The position numbers were made by a program, and so were the translations under genes. The notes below the pieces were generated by a model, which saw only the letters and a program-made list of their open reading frames with translations, was not told the DNA's origin and searched no databases. A stretch of DNA of 64,000 nt, taken from the NCBI RefSeq assembly GCF_014698735.1, contig NZ_JACJTQ010000022.1:39205-103204 (forward strand), written 5' to 3'. Shown piece after piece: positions 1 to 9,537 of this stretch. Positions within the stretch are counted from its first letter, which is position 1. Each line of letters begins with the position of its first letter. This DNA comes from Anabaena catenula FACHB-362. Its GTDB lineage: Bacteria > Cyanobacteriota > Cyanobacteriia > Cyanobacteriales > Nostocaceae.

Positions 1-20
1 CTGTTGATTCTCCATCCTGA

Positions 21-824
21 TTAAGGCTGCTTGGATGGTAAAGTTTTTGGCTTAGGAGCATTATCCTTGGGCAAAGTTCTGATGTATTCTCTAGATTCCG
101 GGGATGGAACCAAGACCACTTGGTTTAACCACGAATCGTTTTTATCTTTTAAAGTTTTAATCACCCCATCTACATCTATAACTTGAATATCAGCCGTAGG
201 AAACTTTGGCTTCACTTGGTTCAATAAACCTTGTGCATCTTGTTTACTCAAGAATAGAGGAATAGTTTGCTGTTTTTCAGCACCCAGTTGAATAGGTACA
301 TACCCTTTATCAGGTGCAAATCTGACTGCGAAAACTGGTACACTCTTAAATTGATCTATTTTTTGACCGCTGGCACGTAGCAAGTCTAAAGCACCTTTCA
401 GTTCTTGATCTACAGGCTTAAAAGCAAATAAAAGCCGATTTGGCTGGTTTTTGCTTTGTTGCAATTGTTGATAAATTACACCTAAAGGCACAGCAGTGAC
501 TTGTAGTTTCTTTGCCATGTCCTCCATTTTAGGGTCTTTATTTTTGGCATTCCGCAGTTCTTTGATAAAAGCCAAAGCTTCTTGTCGGCTCATATATACA
601 CCCGTTACTGAGCCGCCTTTTTGACCATTCTGACCATCGGGTAAATTACGACTTAGGGGTAGACCTTTATCATTGGTAATTAAGTAAACAGGTACTGAGT
701 CTAATTTGTCTTTTATTTGTTGTTCTGATAATGCCTGCACAGGAAGACTGATGCCAACAACACTTAAGAAAAATGTACTCCCTACTAGACCTAAGGTTGC
801 TCCCCAGCGAACTAATGATTTCAT
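21..824 (-). CDS. Tic22-like periplasmic/translocon family protein
   Basis: A 267-residue protein with an N-terminal hydrophobic segment (about residues 8-31) ending in VQA, which looks like a cleavable export signal. The body contains two similar halves, each with a Val-Pro-Val/Val-Phe segment (VPVYLIT near 46, VPVFAVRF near 162) followed by a Ser-Arg/Lys-Gln-(E/D)-A motif (near 80 and 195). This duplicated layout is typical of the Tic22 family, whose cyanobacterial members are periplasmic or thylakoid-associated chaperones involved in outer-membrane biogenesis. It stands alone, reading toward the left edge of the window. The family call rests on the overall pattern; the exact role is inferred. 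Confidence 0.75.
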   Translation of the reverse strand: MKSLVRWGATLGLVGSTFFLSVVGISLPVQALSEQQIKDKLDSVPVYLITNDKGLPLSRNLPDGQNGQKGGSVTGVYMSRQEALAFIKELRNAKNKDPKMEDMAKKLQVTAVPLGVIYQQLQQSKNQPNRLLFAFKPVDQELKGALDLLRASGQKIDQFKSVPVFAVRFAPDKGYVPIQLGAEKQQTIPLFLSKQDAQGLLNQVKPKFPTADIQVIDVDGVIKTLKDKNDSWLNQVVLVPSPESREYIRTLPKDNAPKPKTLPSKQP

Positions 825-1251
825 AATTACTCCTCACTTCAATATCAATAGTTGAATTAACTTAGACAATCCCAAAAATGTGGGAATTTATACAGCAATA
901 AATAGTTTCAGTTATCTATTAAGTCATTTTATAGGTAAATAACTAGTAGATTTAACTAATTTTTTTTTATTGCCTTGCCATTCACTACGAAATGCTGTAT
1001 GCGCCTATTATATTTCTTCCCAAGCTGGGAGTTATATCCCGGACTCTTGATCAGAACAATGCTATTTTATTGTTTTTCTCAGTTATGGGTGACGTTATGA
1101 ATAAATAAATCGTTCCAATTGCGATCGCTTCAATGTGTACGAAAACTAAGCATTATTACTTTATATCAAGTAGGATATTTTTTCATCTGCCTACATCAAA
1201 ACTAATACATATGTAATAAAAAATGCCATTTTTAAGATTTATGCTTACAAA
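825..1251. other. Intergenic region, no gene seen
   Basis: A 427-base AT-rich stretch between the Tic22-like gene and tRNA-Pro. It holds a GCGATCGC (HIP1) site at 1121-1128. I see no open frame worth calling. The promoter of the leftward Tic22-like gene must lie in its first part. Confidence 0.6.
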
Positions 1252-1325
1252 TCGGGATGACAGGATTTGAACCTGCGGCATCCTGCTCCCAAAGCAGGCG
1301 CGCTACCAAGCTGCGCTACATCCCG
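1252..1325 (-). tRNA. tRNA-Pro (anticodon TGG)
   Basis: Read on the minus strand, this 74-base segment folds as a complete cloverleaf. The acceptor stem CGGGATG pairs with CATCCCG, followed by discriminator A. The D arm is GCGC/GCGC, the anticodon stem CCTGC/GCAGG encloses the loop TTTGGGA (anticodon TGG), and the T arm GCAGG/CCTGT encloses TTCAAAT. CCA is not encoded. Confidence 0.97.
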
Positions 1326-1568
1326 AAAAAGTCACTCTTGCATCACACAACTTTCATTATGTTTAACTCAAGCACTTCTGTGATTATATCATACTTCAAA
1401 CTGATTGCGAAGCCTCTTACCCAGGAAAAATAATATTAGTTCCTAAATAAGAGTTTTAATCTTCACCAGCTAGACGACTGGTTTTCGACTCAGCTAATCT
1501 ATAGTATCACATCTTAGACATCATAGCTGAATTTTACAGTCGCAAGCAGTTTTCTTTCCAATTAAGGA

Positions 1569-2643
<1,075 letters not shown>

Positions 2644-3363
2644 ATGACTTCTGGTTTAAAATCCTCGACACTGGAACTCCTAAAGCGCTTCAACCGAGCG
2701 TTTCCCCAATTCTATGAGCAATTTGTTAGCAGTGAGATTCAACTACAAAATTTGCGTCTGGCATATCGTCTATATAAAACTAGACGCGCAGTTATAGAGA
2801 TGAAGCCGGAGGGTAATAAAAGCGCCCTGCATTTCGCGTACCGGAATCAGTCATTTCTCCTCAGCGATATTTTTGGTGTGCTGGCTGCCTATGGGTTGAC
2901 TATCCACGGTCTTAGTTTATATGGTCAGATCCGACCACCCATGTTAGTGTTTATCAAACTGCTAGTGTCCCGTGGCAGCAAAGCCTTGACTGAAAAAACA
3001 GCAGAGAATGTTTGCCGTGCCATTCGTGAGGCTTTGGGAAGTCGGTTTGAGGTCGAAGAAATGCTGGCGGTAGAATTTAATCTAAATGCCGGTTTAGAGC
3101 AGGTACAAACCGAGTTCTATGTTGATCCAGTTTTTCATCTTCCCGCCCTAGTCATTGAAGCCGATAATCAACCAGGATTATTTTATAAAGTCATGTACGG
3201 TATCTGGCAAGAAGACTTGCTGGTAGTCAATGCCAATTTGCTAGTTTGGCGCGGACGGACAAGGCTGATACTCTACTTGTTGGGGCCTAATGAAAGCCTG
3301 ATTCCTGAATATCTGGGTAACAAAATTGCTGAAGGAGTGCGACAGAGGTTACTCGGTCGATGA
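2644..3363 (+). CDS. Conserved cyanobacterial protein with two ACT-like domains
   Basis: 239 residues, no signal peptide and no membrane segment. Two stretches look like ACT domains. One is around residues 65-145 (SFLLSDIFGVLAAYGLTI, then a strand-rich LVFIKLLVS). The other is around 165-235 (LPALVIEADNQPGLFYKVMYGI, then VVNANLLVW). The spacing of the D-x-P-G-L-(F/Y) motif is like the C-terminal ACT pair of GlnD-type sensors, so small-molecule sensing is possible. No enzymatic domain accompanies it. I do not recognise a named family; ACT-like is my reading of the pattern. Confidence 0.6.
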   Translation: MTSGLKSSTLELLKRFNRAFPQFYEQFVSSEIQLQNLRLAYRLYKTRRAVIEMKPEGNKSALHFAYRNQSFLLSDIFGVLAAYGLTIHGLSLYGQIRPPMLVFIKLLVSRGSKALTEKTAENVCRAIREALGSRFEVEEMLAVEFNLNAGLEQVQTEFYVDPVFHLPALVIEADNQPGLFYKVMYGIWQEDLLVVNANLLVWRGRTRLILYLLGPNESLIPEYLGNKIAEGVRQRLLGR

Positions 3364-3455
3364 GTAGAGAAAATTCAAAATCAAAATCAAAATTTTGAAT
3401 TTGTCTTTCCCTCTCCGTATTTAGTCGCACCCGCTCTTAGGGGTACGATATAGAT

Positions 3456-4394
3456 ATGGCAACAATAGAAATCTTAGGCGTTCCACACGCATACGAGCTA
3501 ACGGCTCCCACCTCTTGCCCCCATGCTTTAGTGTTTATCCACGGTTGGCTAAATAGCCGTGGATACTGGCAACCTGTGATTTCTCGCCTATCAGTTGATT
3601 TGCAGTGCTTGTCTTATGATTTGCGGGGGTTTGGAGAATCATCGTCTCAGACGAAATTAGATTTTAATCGAGCAGAAACTGATTTGAAACTCAATTACAC
3701 AGATCCTAGTGTAGTTAGCTCTCCCTTTGATTTTTTATATTCTCCCTCTGCTTATGCTCAGGATTTAGCAGTTCTTTTGGAACAACTGAATATTTCCAGT
3801 GTTTGGCTGATTGGTCATTCTTTGGGAGGCACTATTGCCCTGTGGACAGCCGCTCAACTACCTGATTGTGTGCAGGGAGTCATTTGTATTAATGCCGGTG
3901 GTGGGATTTATCTTAAAGAAGCATTTGAGCAGTTCCGGTCTGCTGGTCAGAAATTTTTACAAGTCCGCCCACGTTGGCTCTCCCAAGTTCCTTTGATTGA
4001 TTTACTGTTTACCAGAGCGAGTGTAGCACGTCCTTTAGAGCGCGTTTGGGCGCGTCAACGGGTAATTGATTTCCTTGTGGCTGACCCAGAAGCTTCTCTA
4101 GGAACACTTTTAGAATCTACTACTGAGGAAGAAGTTAACCGCTTACCACAGTTAGTGTCACAACTAAAACAGCCGGTTTATTTTTTAGCTGGTGCTGATG
4201 ACAAGGTGATGGAACCCAAGTATGTCCGTCATTTAGCTAGTTTTCATCCGCTTTTTCAATACGTTGGCGATAATGTGATTGAAATTCCTGATTGTGGACA
4301 CCTGGCGATGTTAGAGCAGCCGGATACTGTTGCCCATCATATCCGGTCATTAGTGATGGGTGTTGGCGGTAGCCTGCCGTTAGGCATAGGGTGA
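3456..4394 (+). CDS. Alpha/beta hydrolase
   Basis: 312 residues with the alpha/beta hydrolase plan. The oxyanion HG motif is FIHGWLNSRGYW near 28, the strand YDLRGFGESS near 54, and the nucleophile elbow GHSLGG places the Ser at 122. A late Asp lies in AGADDKVMEP and the catalytic His in DCGHLAMLEQP near 275-285. No signal peptide. The substrate is unknown. The last residues (GVGGSLPLGIG) are encoded by a copy of a dispersed repeat (about 4365-4391), so the natural C-terminus may once have been different. It lies 92 bases after the ACT-like gene on the same strand and could be cotranscribed with it. Confidence 0.88.
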   Translation: MATIEILGVPHAYELTAPTSCPHALVFIHGWLNSRGYWQPVISRLSVDLQCLSYDLRGFGESSSQTKLDFNRAETDLKLNYTDPSVVSSPFDFLYSPSAYAQDLAVLLEQLNISSVWLIGHSLGGTIALWTAAQLPDCVQGVICINAGGGIYLKEAFEQFRSAGQKFLQVRPRWLSQVPLIDLLFTRASVARPLERVWARQRVIDFLVADPEASLGTLLESTTEEEVNRLPQLVSQLKQPVYFLAGADDKVMEPKYVRHLASFHPLFQYVGDNVIEIPDCGHLAMLEQPDTVAHHIRSLVMGVGGSLPLGIG

Positions 4395-4512
4395 TTGGTA
4401 ATGGGTAATGGGTGATTGGTCATTCCTCTCCGTCCCCACATTCCCACGTCCCCGCGTCTCTCCATCTCCCCATCACCACGTCCCCACATCTCCGCGTCTT
4501 CTTTCATTGCAA
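4395..4512. repeat. Degenerate heptamer-type tandem repeats
   Basis: Between the convergent hydrolase and tsaD genes lies a run of imperfect repeats: GTGATTGG/TAATGGG units, followed by a C-rich series of CCCCAC(G/A)T / CTCCCCATC-like units. This is the short tandemly repeated repetitive sequence type typical of heterocystous cyanobacteria. No gene. Confidence 0.7.
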
Positions 4513-5556
4513 TTAATGTTCATATAAATTCATAACTTGGCTGAGGGGTAGGCGAGAATGTACGCCTAATGTAAGGGTAGATGTGTGACCACGAGATAGA
4601 TGATCTGATGCGGCGCATCCTATCATTGCGGCGTTGTCAGTACAGTATTTTAAGGGGGGGAAGAGGACCCGGAGATTATGCTCGGCAGCAGCAGCTTGTA
4701 AGTATTTTCTTAGCCCACTATTCGCAGCTACGCCACCACCCACTGCAATCGTACTTAGACCATAGTCCCGGGCGCAAGCGATCGCTCTTTTGGTTAGCGA
4801 TCGCGCTATAGTTTCCTGAAAGCTGGCCGCTACATCTGCCAACGGTACTTCTCTCCCCTCTTTCTCTAACTGCTGCACCAACCGCAACACTGCTGTCTTT
4901 AAACCACTAAAACTCCCGTCATAGGGATGATAACCTCCACCTGGTAGAGAAATTTTCCCTTCTGGTAGTGCAAAGGCTTGGGGATTTCCTGTTTGTGCGA
5001 GTTTATCAATTATGGGACCGCCTGGATAACCCAACTTTAACAATCGTGCCACTTTATCAAAAGCTTCACCCGCAGCATCATCACGGGTTTCTCCCAGCGT
5101 TTCGTAATTACCACAATCCTTTACATAAATCAAGCTTGTATGTCCGCCTGAAACGAGTAAGCTAAGAAATGGGGGGTCTAAAGTTGACTCGCTCAAGTAA
5201 GTCGCGTAGATATGGCCTTCGAGGTGATGAACCCCCAAAAATGGTTTTTTATGTACCATCGCTAAGGTTTTGGCCGCTGTTAACCCCACCAACAGCGCTC
5301 CTACCAGACCAGGCGCACAAGTGGCAGCGATCCCATCAATTTGCCCCCAATCTCTATGGCTTTGCTCCATTGCTTGCGCTATTTCGTGATTGAGCGTTTC
5401 TAAATGCTGGCGGGATGCTACCTCTGGCACAACTCCACCATACTGCTGATGGACGGGAATTTGCGAGGCTATGATACTGCTGTACACCTGACGATTGTTT
5501 ACAATTGCGACAGCAGTTTCATCACAACTGGTTTCGATTGCTAAAACGGTTGGCAT
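4513..5556 (-). CDS. tsaD: tRNA N6-adenosine threonylcarbamoyltransferase TsaD
   Basis: 347 residues, the usual length of bacterial TsaD (Gcp/YgjD). It starts [17 protein letters not shown], the ASKHA-type phosphate 1 motif. The metal-binding H-x-x-x-H pair is in HLEGHIYA near 111-115, followed by [23 protein letters not shown] and the C-terminal [13 protein letters not shown] and DNAAMIG motifs. With TsaB, TsaE and TsaC it makes the universal t6A37 modification of ANN-decoding tRNAs. It is divergently placed to psaF across 224 bases. Nothing unusual. Confidence 0.97.
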   Translation of the reverse strand: MPTVLAIETSCDETAVAIVNNRQVYSSIIASQIPVHQQYGGVVPEVASRQHLETLNHEIAQAMEQSHRDWGQIDGIAATCAPGLVGALLVGLTAAKTLAMVHKKPFLGVHHLEGHIYATYLSESTLDPPFLSLLVSGGHTSLIYVKDCGNYETLGETRDDAAGEAFDKVARLLKLGYPGGPIIDKLAQTGNPQAFALPEGKISLPGGGYHPYDGSFSGLKTAVLRLVQQLEKEGREVPLADVAASFQETIARSLTKRAIACARDYGLSTIAVGGGVAANSGLRKYLQAAAAEHNLRVLFPPLKYCTDNAAMIGCAASDHLSRGHTSTLTLGVHSRLPLSQVMNLYEH

Positions 5557-5780
5557 AGGGACTGGGGACTAGGGAGTGGTAAAAAGTAATATATTGTAAC
5601 TCTTGCCCGTTGCCTGTTCCCTATCTTTTCGTTGAGAAGCTTTAACTTTTATTTACTTAAACTTTACTCGGTTCCCGGCCAAGAGTATGATGACTTGCTA
5701 GTTATCCAAATTAAACACTGTACAAGCCGCTTCGTTTTGTACAAAGAACTTCTTGTTTTGTAATAAAAGGAAACAACTCC

Positions 5781-6275
5781 ATGCGACGATTGTTTGCTTT
5801 GATTTTAGCGATTGGTCTTTGGTTCAATTTTGCTCCTCAAGCTCAAGCCCTAGGAGCTAACCTTGTACCTTGTAAAGACTCACCCGCATTTCAAGCACTA
5901 GCACAAAATGCCCGTAACACCACTGCTGACCCTGAATCAGGGAAAAAGCGGTTTGAGCGTTATTCTCAAGCCCTGTGTGGACCTGAGGGTTATCCTCACC
6001 TGATTGTCGATGGCCGCCTTGATCGTGCTGGCGACTTTTTGATCCCCAGTATCCTTTTCCTCTATATTGCTGGTTGGATAGGTTGGGTTGGTCGCGCTTA
6101 TTTACAAGCGGTCAGCAAGGGATCTGATTCTGAACAAAAGGAAATTCAAATCGATCTTGGCATCGCACTACCCATTATTTCTTCGGGCTTTGCTTGGCCT
6201 GCAGCTGCACTTAAAGAATTTCTCTCAGGTGAATTAACAGCTAAGGATTCAGAAATTACTGTTTCTCCCCGCTAA
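5781..6275 (+). CDS. psaF: Photosystem I reaction centre subunit III (PsaF)
   Basis: 164 residues with a lumen-targeting signal ([22 protein letters not shown]). The mature part begins [12 protein letters not shown] and holds conserved Cys residues ([18 protein letters not shown]). A membrane segment lies around 95-112 ([20 protein letters not shown]). PsaF is the lumen-facing subunit near the plastocyanin/cytochrome c6 docking site. AAGGAAA lies nine bases upstream of the ATG. It heads a psaF-psaJ-(psaL) cluster. Confidence 0.98.
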   Translation: MRRLFALILAIGLWFNFAPQAQALGANLVPCKDSPAFQALAQNARNTTADPESGKKRFERYSQALCGPEGYPHLIVDGRLDRAGDFLIPSILFLYIAGWIGWVGRAYLQAVSKGSDSEQKEIQIDLGIALPIISSGFAWPAAALKEFLSGELTAKDSEITVSPR

Positions 6276-6314
6276 TTCATCTGTACTCATTCACTTGTTT
6301 TGGAGACTAAATTC

Positions 6315-6464
6315 ATGGCTGAAAAAAGCGATCAATCAAGCTACTTCGTTAAATTTCTCTCTACAGCACCTGTGGCAGCAACCATTTGGCTGACAATCAC
6401 AGCAGGCATTTTGATTGAATTTAACCGCTTTTTCCCTGACTTACTTTTCCACCCACTACCATAG
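6315..6464 (+). CDS. psaJ: Photosystem I subunit IX (PsaJ)
   Basis: A 49-residue protein read directly from the sequence. It starts [20 protein letters not shown] and has one hydrophobic helix ([17 protein letters not shown]). It ends [13 protein letters not shown], the characteristic PsaJ tail. It lies 39 bases after psaF, and this order (psaF-psaJ) is standard in cyanobacteria, so the two are surely cotranscribed. PsaJ is a single-helix subunit that stabilises PsaF in the photosystem I complex. Confidence 0.97.
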   Translation: MAEKSDQSSYFVKFLSTAPVAATIWLTITAGILIEFNRFFPDLLFHPLP

Positions 6465-6484
6465 GGTGAAAATGTGATTTAAAT

Positions 6485-6533
6485 CAGTAAACAGTTAACA
6501 GTAAACACTCTGGTAACTGATAACTGTTTACTG
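6485..6533 (+). terminator. Inverted repeat between psaJ and psaL
   Basis: A perfect 13-base inverted repeat, CAGTAAACAGTTA at 6485-6497 and TAACTGTTTACTG at 6521-6533, separated by 23 bases. It can form a hairpin between psaJ and psaL. No T-run follows, so it may be an attenuator or RNA stabiliser rather than a true terminator. Confidence 0.45.
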
Positions 6534-6580
6534 ACAACTTAAATAAATGCCACGATTCTCATTTAGAGGCAACATAAAAC

Positions 6581-7102
6581 ATGGCACAAGCAGTAAATGC
6601 ATCAAAAAATCTCCCTAGTGATCCTAGAAACCGGGAGACAGTTAGACCTGCTGGACGTGATCCACAGGATGGCAATCTAGAAACCCCAATTAATTCTTCT
6701 CCTTTGGTGAAGTGGTTTATCGGCAATTTGCCTGCTTATCGTCTAGGTCTAACTCCTTTTAGACGGGGACTAGAAGTTGGCATGGCTCATGGTTACTTGC
6801 TGTTTGGTCCATTTGCTAAATTGGGTCCACTGCGGGATGCTCCGAATGCTAACTTAGCGGGTTTACTGGGTAGTATTGGCTTGGTTGTGATTCTCACAGC
6901 CTGTCTATCCTTGTATGCTAATAGCAATCCGGCTAAAGCTCTTGCCAGCGTTACTGTTCCCAACCCTCCTGTAGATGCTTTTAACTCTAAGGAAAGCTGG
7001 AATAACTTTGCTAGTGCTTTCTTAATTGGTGGTATTGGTGGTGCGGTAGTTGCTTACTTTTTAACTGGCAACTTGGGCATCATTCAAGGTTTAGTCGGTT
7101 AG
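6581..7102 (+). CDS. psaL: Photosystem I reaction centre subunit XI (PsaL)
   Basis: 173 residues. The N-terminal extramembrane part has NLETPINSSPLVKWFIGNLP, then AYRLGLTPFRRGLEVGMAHG, a strongly conserved PsaL block. Two or three membrane helices follow (about 90-115 and 140-172: GLLGSIGLVVILTACLSLY, FASAFLIGGIGGAVVAYFL). PsaL forms the connecting domain that allows photosystem I trimer or tetramer assembly. It lies 116 bases behind psaJ on the same strand. Confidence 0.98.
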   Translation: MAQAVNASKNLPSDPRNRETVRPAGRDPQDGNLETPINSSPLVKWFIGNLPAYRLGLTPFRRGLEVGMAHGYLLFGPFAKLGPLRDAPNANLAGLLGSIGLVVILTACLSLYANSNPAKALASVTVPNPPVDAFNSKESWNNFASAFLIGGIGGAVVAYFLTGNLGIIQGLVG

Positions 7103-7117
7103 TTTGATTTCTAAATC

Positions 7118-7168
7118 ATGGGTAATAGGTAATTGTTCAGTTATTTGTTGCTTTTACCTATTACCCAT
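7118..7168. terminator. Perfect 15-bp inverted repeat between convergent psaL and gmk
   Basis: ATGGGTAATAGGTAA (7118-7132) is perfectly complementary to TTACCTATTACCCAT (7154-7168), with a 21-base loop. It sits exactly between the convergent ends of psaL and gmk, where a bidirectional transcription end is expected. There is no clean T-run directly after the stem on either strand. The GGGTAAT unit also resembles the heptamer repeats seen elsewhere in the window. Confidence 0.5.
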
Positions 7169-7202
7169 AAATAAAAAAATAGGTGTGTTGTTAAACTGCT
7201 AA

Positions 7203-7826
7203 TTATCCAAATAAGACCGCTTCAATTTCCTTTACAGCGGTTTCAAAGTCGTTATTGACGATTTGAATATCAAATTCATCTGCGGCTTTAATTTCTGTTT
7301 GGGCGCGGTGCAAACGACGAACTATAGATTCTTCTGAATCTTGTCCCCGTCCACGTATTCGTTTCTCCAATTCTGAAAATGTCGGCGGCAGAATAAAAAT
7401 GCTGAGGGCGCTAGGAAAGGAAGCACGAATTTGTCTTGCCCCTTCTAGCTCAATTTCTAGCACTACTAACTTACCAGACTGAATGTGGTCAAGCACTGTG
7501 GCACGAGGAGTGCCATAATAGTTACCAGCAAATTCTGCCCATTCCAAGAATTCTCCTTGAGCAACTAATTGTTCAAACTTGCTGCGGCTAATAAAGTAAT
7601 AGTTTTTACCGTTTGTTTCTCCAGGGCGCGGAGAACGAGTCGTTAGAGATACTGAATAATACAGTTCTGGATGACGCTGGAGGAGCGTTTGCATTAAAGT
7701 ACCTTTGCCAACTCCACTAGGACCTGTCAAAACAATCAGTTTGCCATGAGGCTGGCATTCTTTGGTAGTAGCACCACTATGTATGGGTAAAACTTGCATG
7801 ATCCGTTCAACTTGTGAATTAATCAA
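7203..7826 (-). CDS. gmk: Guanylate kinase
   Basis: 207 residues. The P-loop is [10 protein letters not shown] near 35-44. The GMP-binding lid region [19 protein letters not shown] and the F-L-E-W-A-E-F-x-G-N-Y-Y-G-T-P block follow, then a late [11 protein letters not shown](V) segment. It phosphorylates GMP to GDP for nucleotide supply and ppGpp precursor balance. An alternative start is the internal Met at residue 10 (MQVLPIHSG), giving about 198 residues. It lies 144 bases downstream of remA on the same strand, a pairing common in many bacteria. Confidence 0.96.
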   Translation of the reverse strand: MINSQVERIMQVLPIHSGATTKECQPHGKLIVLTGPSGVGKGTLMQTLLQRHPELYYSVSLTTRSPRPGETNGKNYYFISRSKFEQLVAQGEFLEWAEFAGNYYGTPRATVLDHIQSGKLVVLEIELEGARQIRASFPSALSIFILPPTFSELEKRIRGRGQDSEESIVRRLHRAQTEIKAADEFDIQIVNNDFETAVKEIEAVLFG

Positions 7827-7970
7827 TAGATGTTATTCATTAGTCTTGTGTTACTTGCGAGGGCAAGCTGGGACTAAGAAATTTGTAGCACTGGTGACAG
7901 AAAATTTGTCTAATTCACATGGTACGGCCAATATAGTGCAAATGGCGGTGGGTTGATTACCCACCTAAGA

Positions 7971-8237
7971 TTAATTATCTACAGTCTGATGGTCACGGGA
8001 AATAACAAAGCGATTTGCTACCGTTTCCGGCTGAATCGCTGATAAAATTACGTGGCTGGAATCAGTTATAATTACAGCCCTAGTCCGGCGACCATAGGTT
8101 GCGTCAACCAATTGACCTCTATCTCTGGCATCGGTAATAATCCGCTTAATTGGAGCAGACTCTGGACTGACAATGGCAACTACTCGATTGGCGGACACGA
8201 TGTTGCCAAAACCTATGTTGATTAATTGAATGTCCAT
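7971..8237 (-). CDS. remA: DUF370 / RemA-family regulator
   Basis: 88 residues starting [20 protein letters not shown], then [19 protein letters not shown] and [16 protein letters not shown], which are hallmark blocks of the DUF370/RemA family. Bacillus RemA is a DNA-binding activator of matrix and osmoprotection genes. The cyanobacterial role is not established to my knowledge. The gene directly precedes gmk on the same strand, the usual context for this family. Confidence 0.9.
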   Translation of the reverse strand: MDIQLINIGFGNIVSANRVVAIVSPESAPIKRIITDARDRGQLVDATYGRRTRAVIITDSSHVILSAIQPETVANRFVISRDHQTVDN

Positions 8238-8577
8238 AAAAAAACTGACGCTAAATGCGCTAGAAAAAGCTTATTAGAAACTTATTCCAATGTTATACCT
8301 AAAGAATCGTAGTTACAACGCTTAAAGTCTTGATAAATTAAGTTTTTTAATAACAACTGCTTTTTTTTAGCTATTTATCAGCTAATTTTACTAAAAATCT
8401 TTCTAAAGATATATGCGAAATTATACTCATCAGAGATAAGAGAAAGCCCCTTTGACACTCGCCCCACCTCAATAACTATCGCTACGCTTATCTACTTCTA
8501 AGAACGAGCAATTATACTATATAGTGCGATACCTTAAGTGGACGCAGCGAACTGACAAGAAAGAAAAGTTTTAAAAA

Positions 8578-8733
8578 CAAAAGCTAATAAGCGCGTTAGT
8601 TGAAAAAGCTAATTTTACGCTGATTGGTAATTCTGGCAACGGTGTACTTACGGAGAATACAGGTGCTAATGTCTTCGTTCTCAACAATGCGAATCAAGGT
8701 GTTGATATAGTTAATAATATGGAGATGACATGA
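8578..8733 (+). pseudogene. Remnant of an RTX/hemolysin-type calcium-binding repeat protein
   Basis: An open frame without a convincing start ends at TGA 8731-8733. From 8620 it reads LIGNSGNGVLTENTGANVF followed by VLNNANQGVDIVNNM. This follows the usual end of cyanobacterial RTX-type proteins (L-x-G-N-x-G-N-D-x-L-T-G-x-x-G-A-D-x-F-V-L ... Q-G-x-D-x-I) with the key Asp residues degraded to Gly or Asn. It is most likely the decayed 3' end of a secreted calcium-binding repeat gene whose remainder is lost. The rest of 8238-8577 shows no other gene. Confidence 0.5.
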
Positions 8734-8762
8734 ACAAAATACAATAGTAAAACCTTAAGTAA

Positions 8763-9158
8763 TTGTCAACTTTAAGACTAATTAAGGGGTATTCAATAGT
8801 AAGACTAATTCTATCAACAGTAACAATTGCAGCATTCATAGGAGTGATATTTGTCGCGTTCGCTACAGTGCGTTTGAGGTCTTTTAAGTACGGATTATCA
8901 ACATTTTTGTGGTCATTTATTGTTGGTTTACTTGGTTCTAGTGCTGGTTTTTTTATCGGATGGTTGTGGTATAAATGGACGATACGAACAGATCCAAGTT
9001 TCTCAAATCCGAACTTGAGTGGTCTCAGTCACGGAATGATGGCAGGATATTTAATTTTTGTTTGGCTCTTTTGTGTTCAAACTGGAACGATTCTAGGTGC
9101 AATTTGGGGTGGAGTCTGTGGGTTAAGGTATTATCGTTCACGTGGTAGCCGAACCTGA
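8763..9158 (+). CDS. Small membrane protein, unknown
   Basis: 131 residues with about three hydrophobic segments (near 12-32, 47-68 and 92-120, the last glycine-rich: TGTILGAIWGGVCGL). The start is uncertain: the longest frame begins at a TTG with no clear ribosome-binding site. I do not recognise a family. It lies 29 bases after the RTX remnant in a patch of degraded DNA, so it may be a recent arrival or itself eroding. Confidence 0.45.
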   Translation: MSTLRLIKGYSIVRLILSTVTIAAFIGVIFVAFATVRLRSFKYGLSTFLWSFIVGLLGSSAGFFIGWLWYKWTIRTDPSFSNPNLSGLSHGMMAGYLIFVWLFCVQTGTILGAIWGGVCGLRYYRSRGSRT

Positions 9159-9537
9159 ATCTTAAAACATTTTGTGGCTTTGTTGCATGAAGGAAAAAAA
9201 TCTACGCCTTTCCGCTTATACCCTTGGACGCAGGCAGTACCGCTCAACAATCTCTACATCAAGTTCACAGAAGTATCACTCAGTCCCCGACGCGGTAGAG
9301 TTTGATTTATCGCAGGATGCGATGCCAGAATTTGCTCAACTCGCGCTTGTTAGGACACGCTCAGAGAGTGTTGGCAATGGTGTTTGTGGCAGGTGATAAA
9401 TTCCCCTTACCGGGGCATTGAAGCGGTGGTAATTGTTTATCATCTTGCTTTTACTTTAACTTGGTTTGAGTGCGCCCAATTTACCCATTTAGCTTGGTGG
9501 GCGCTTAGTTGTAATGGAAATGTGGCTGAAAACTAAA
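9159..9537. other. Degraded intergenic DNA, possible insertion-sequence edge
   Basis: A 379-base stretch without a supportable gene; a 74-codon open frame here has no family features. GGCTTTGTTGCAT at 9177-9189 resembles the terminal repeat of IS5/IS982-like insertion sequences, but I find no matching second end or transposase. The stretch before 9537 is A/T-rich. Confidence 0.35.

Noticed and set aside
9172..9396. 74-codon frame beginning at an insertion-sequence-like GGCTTTGTTGCAT
   Set aside because: No transposase motif and no matching inverted end; kept only as a note on degraded DNA.
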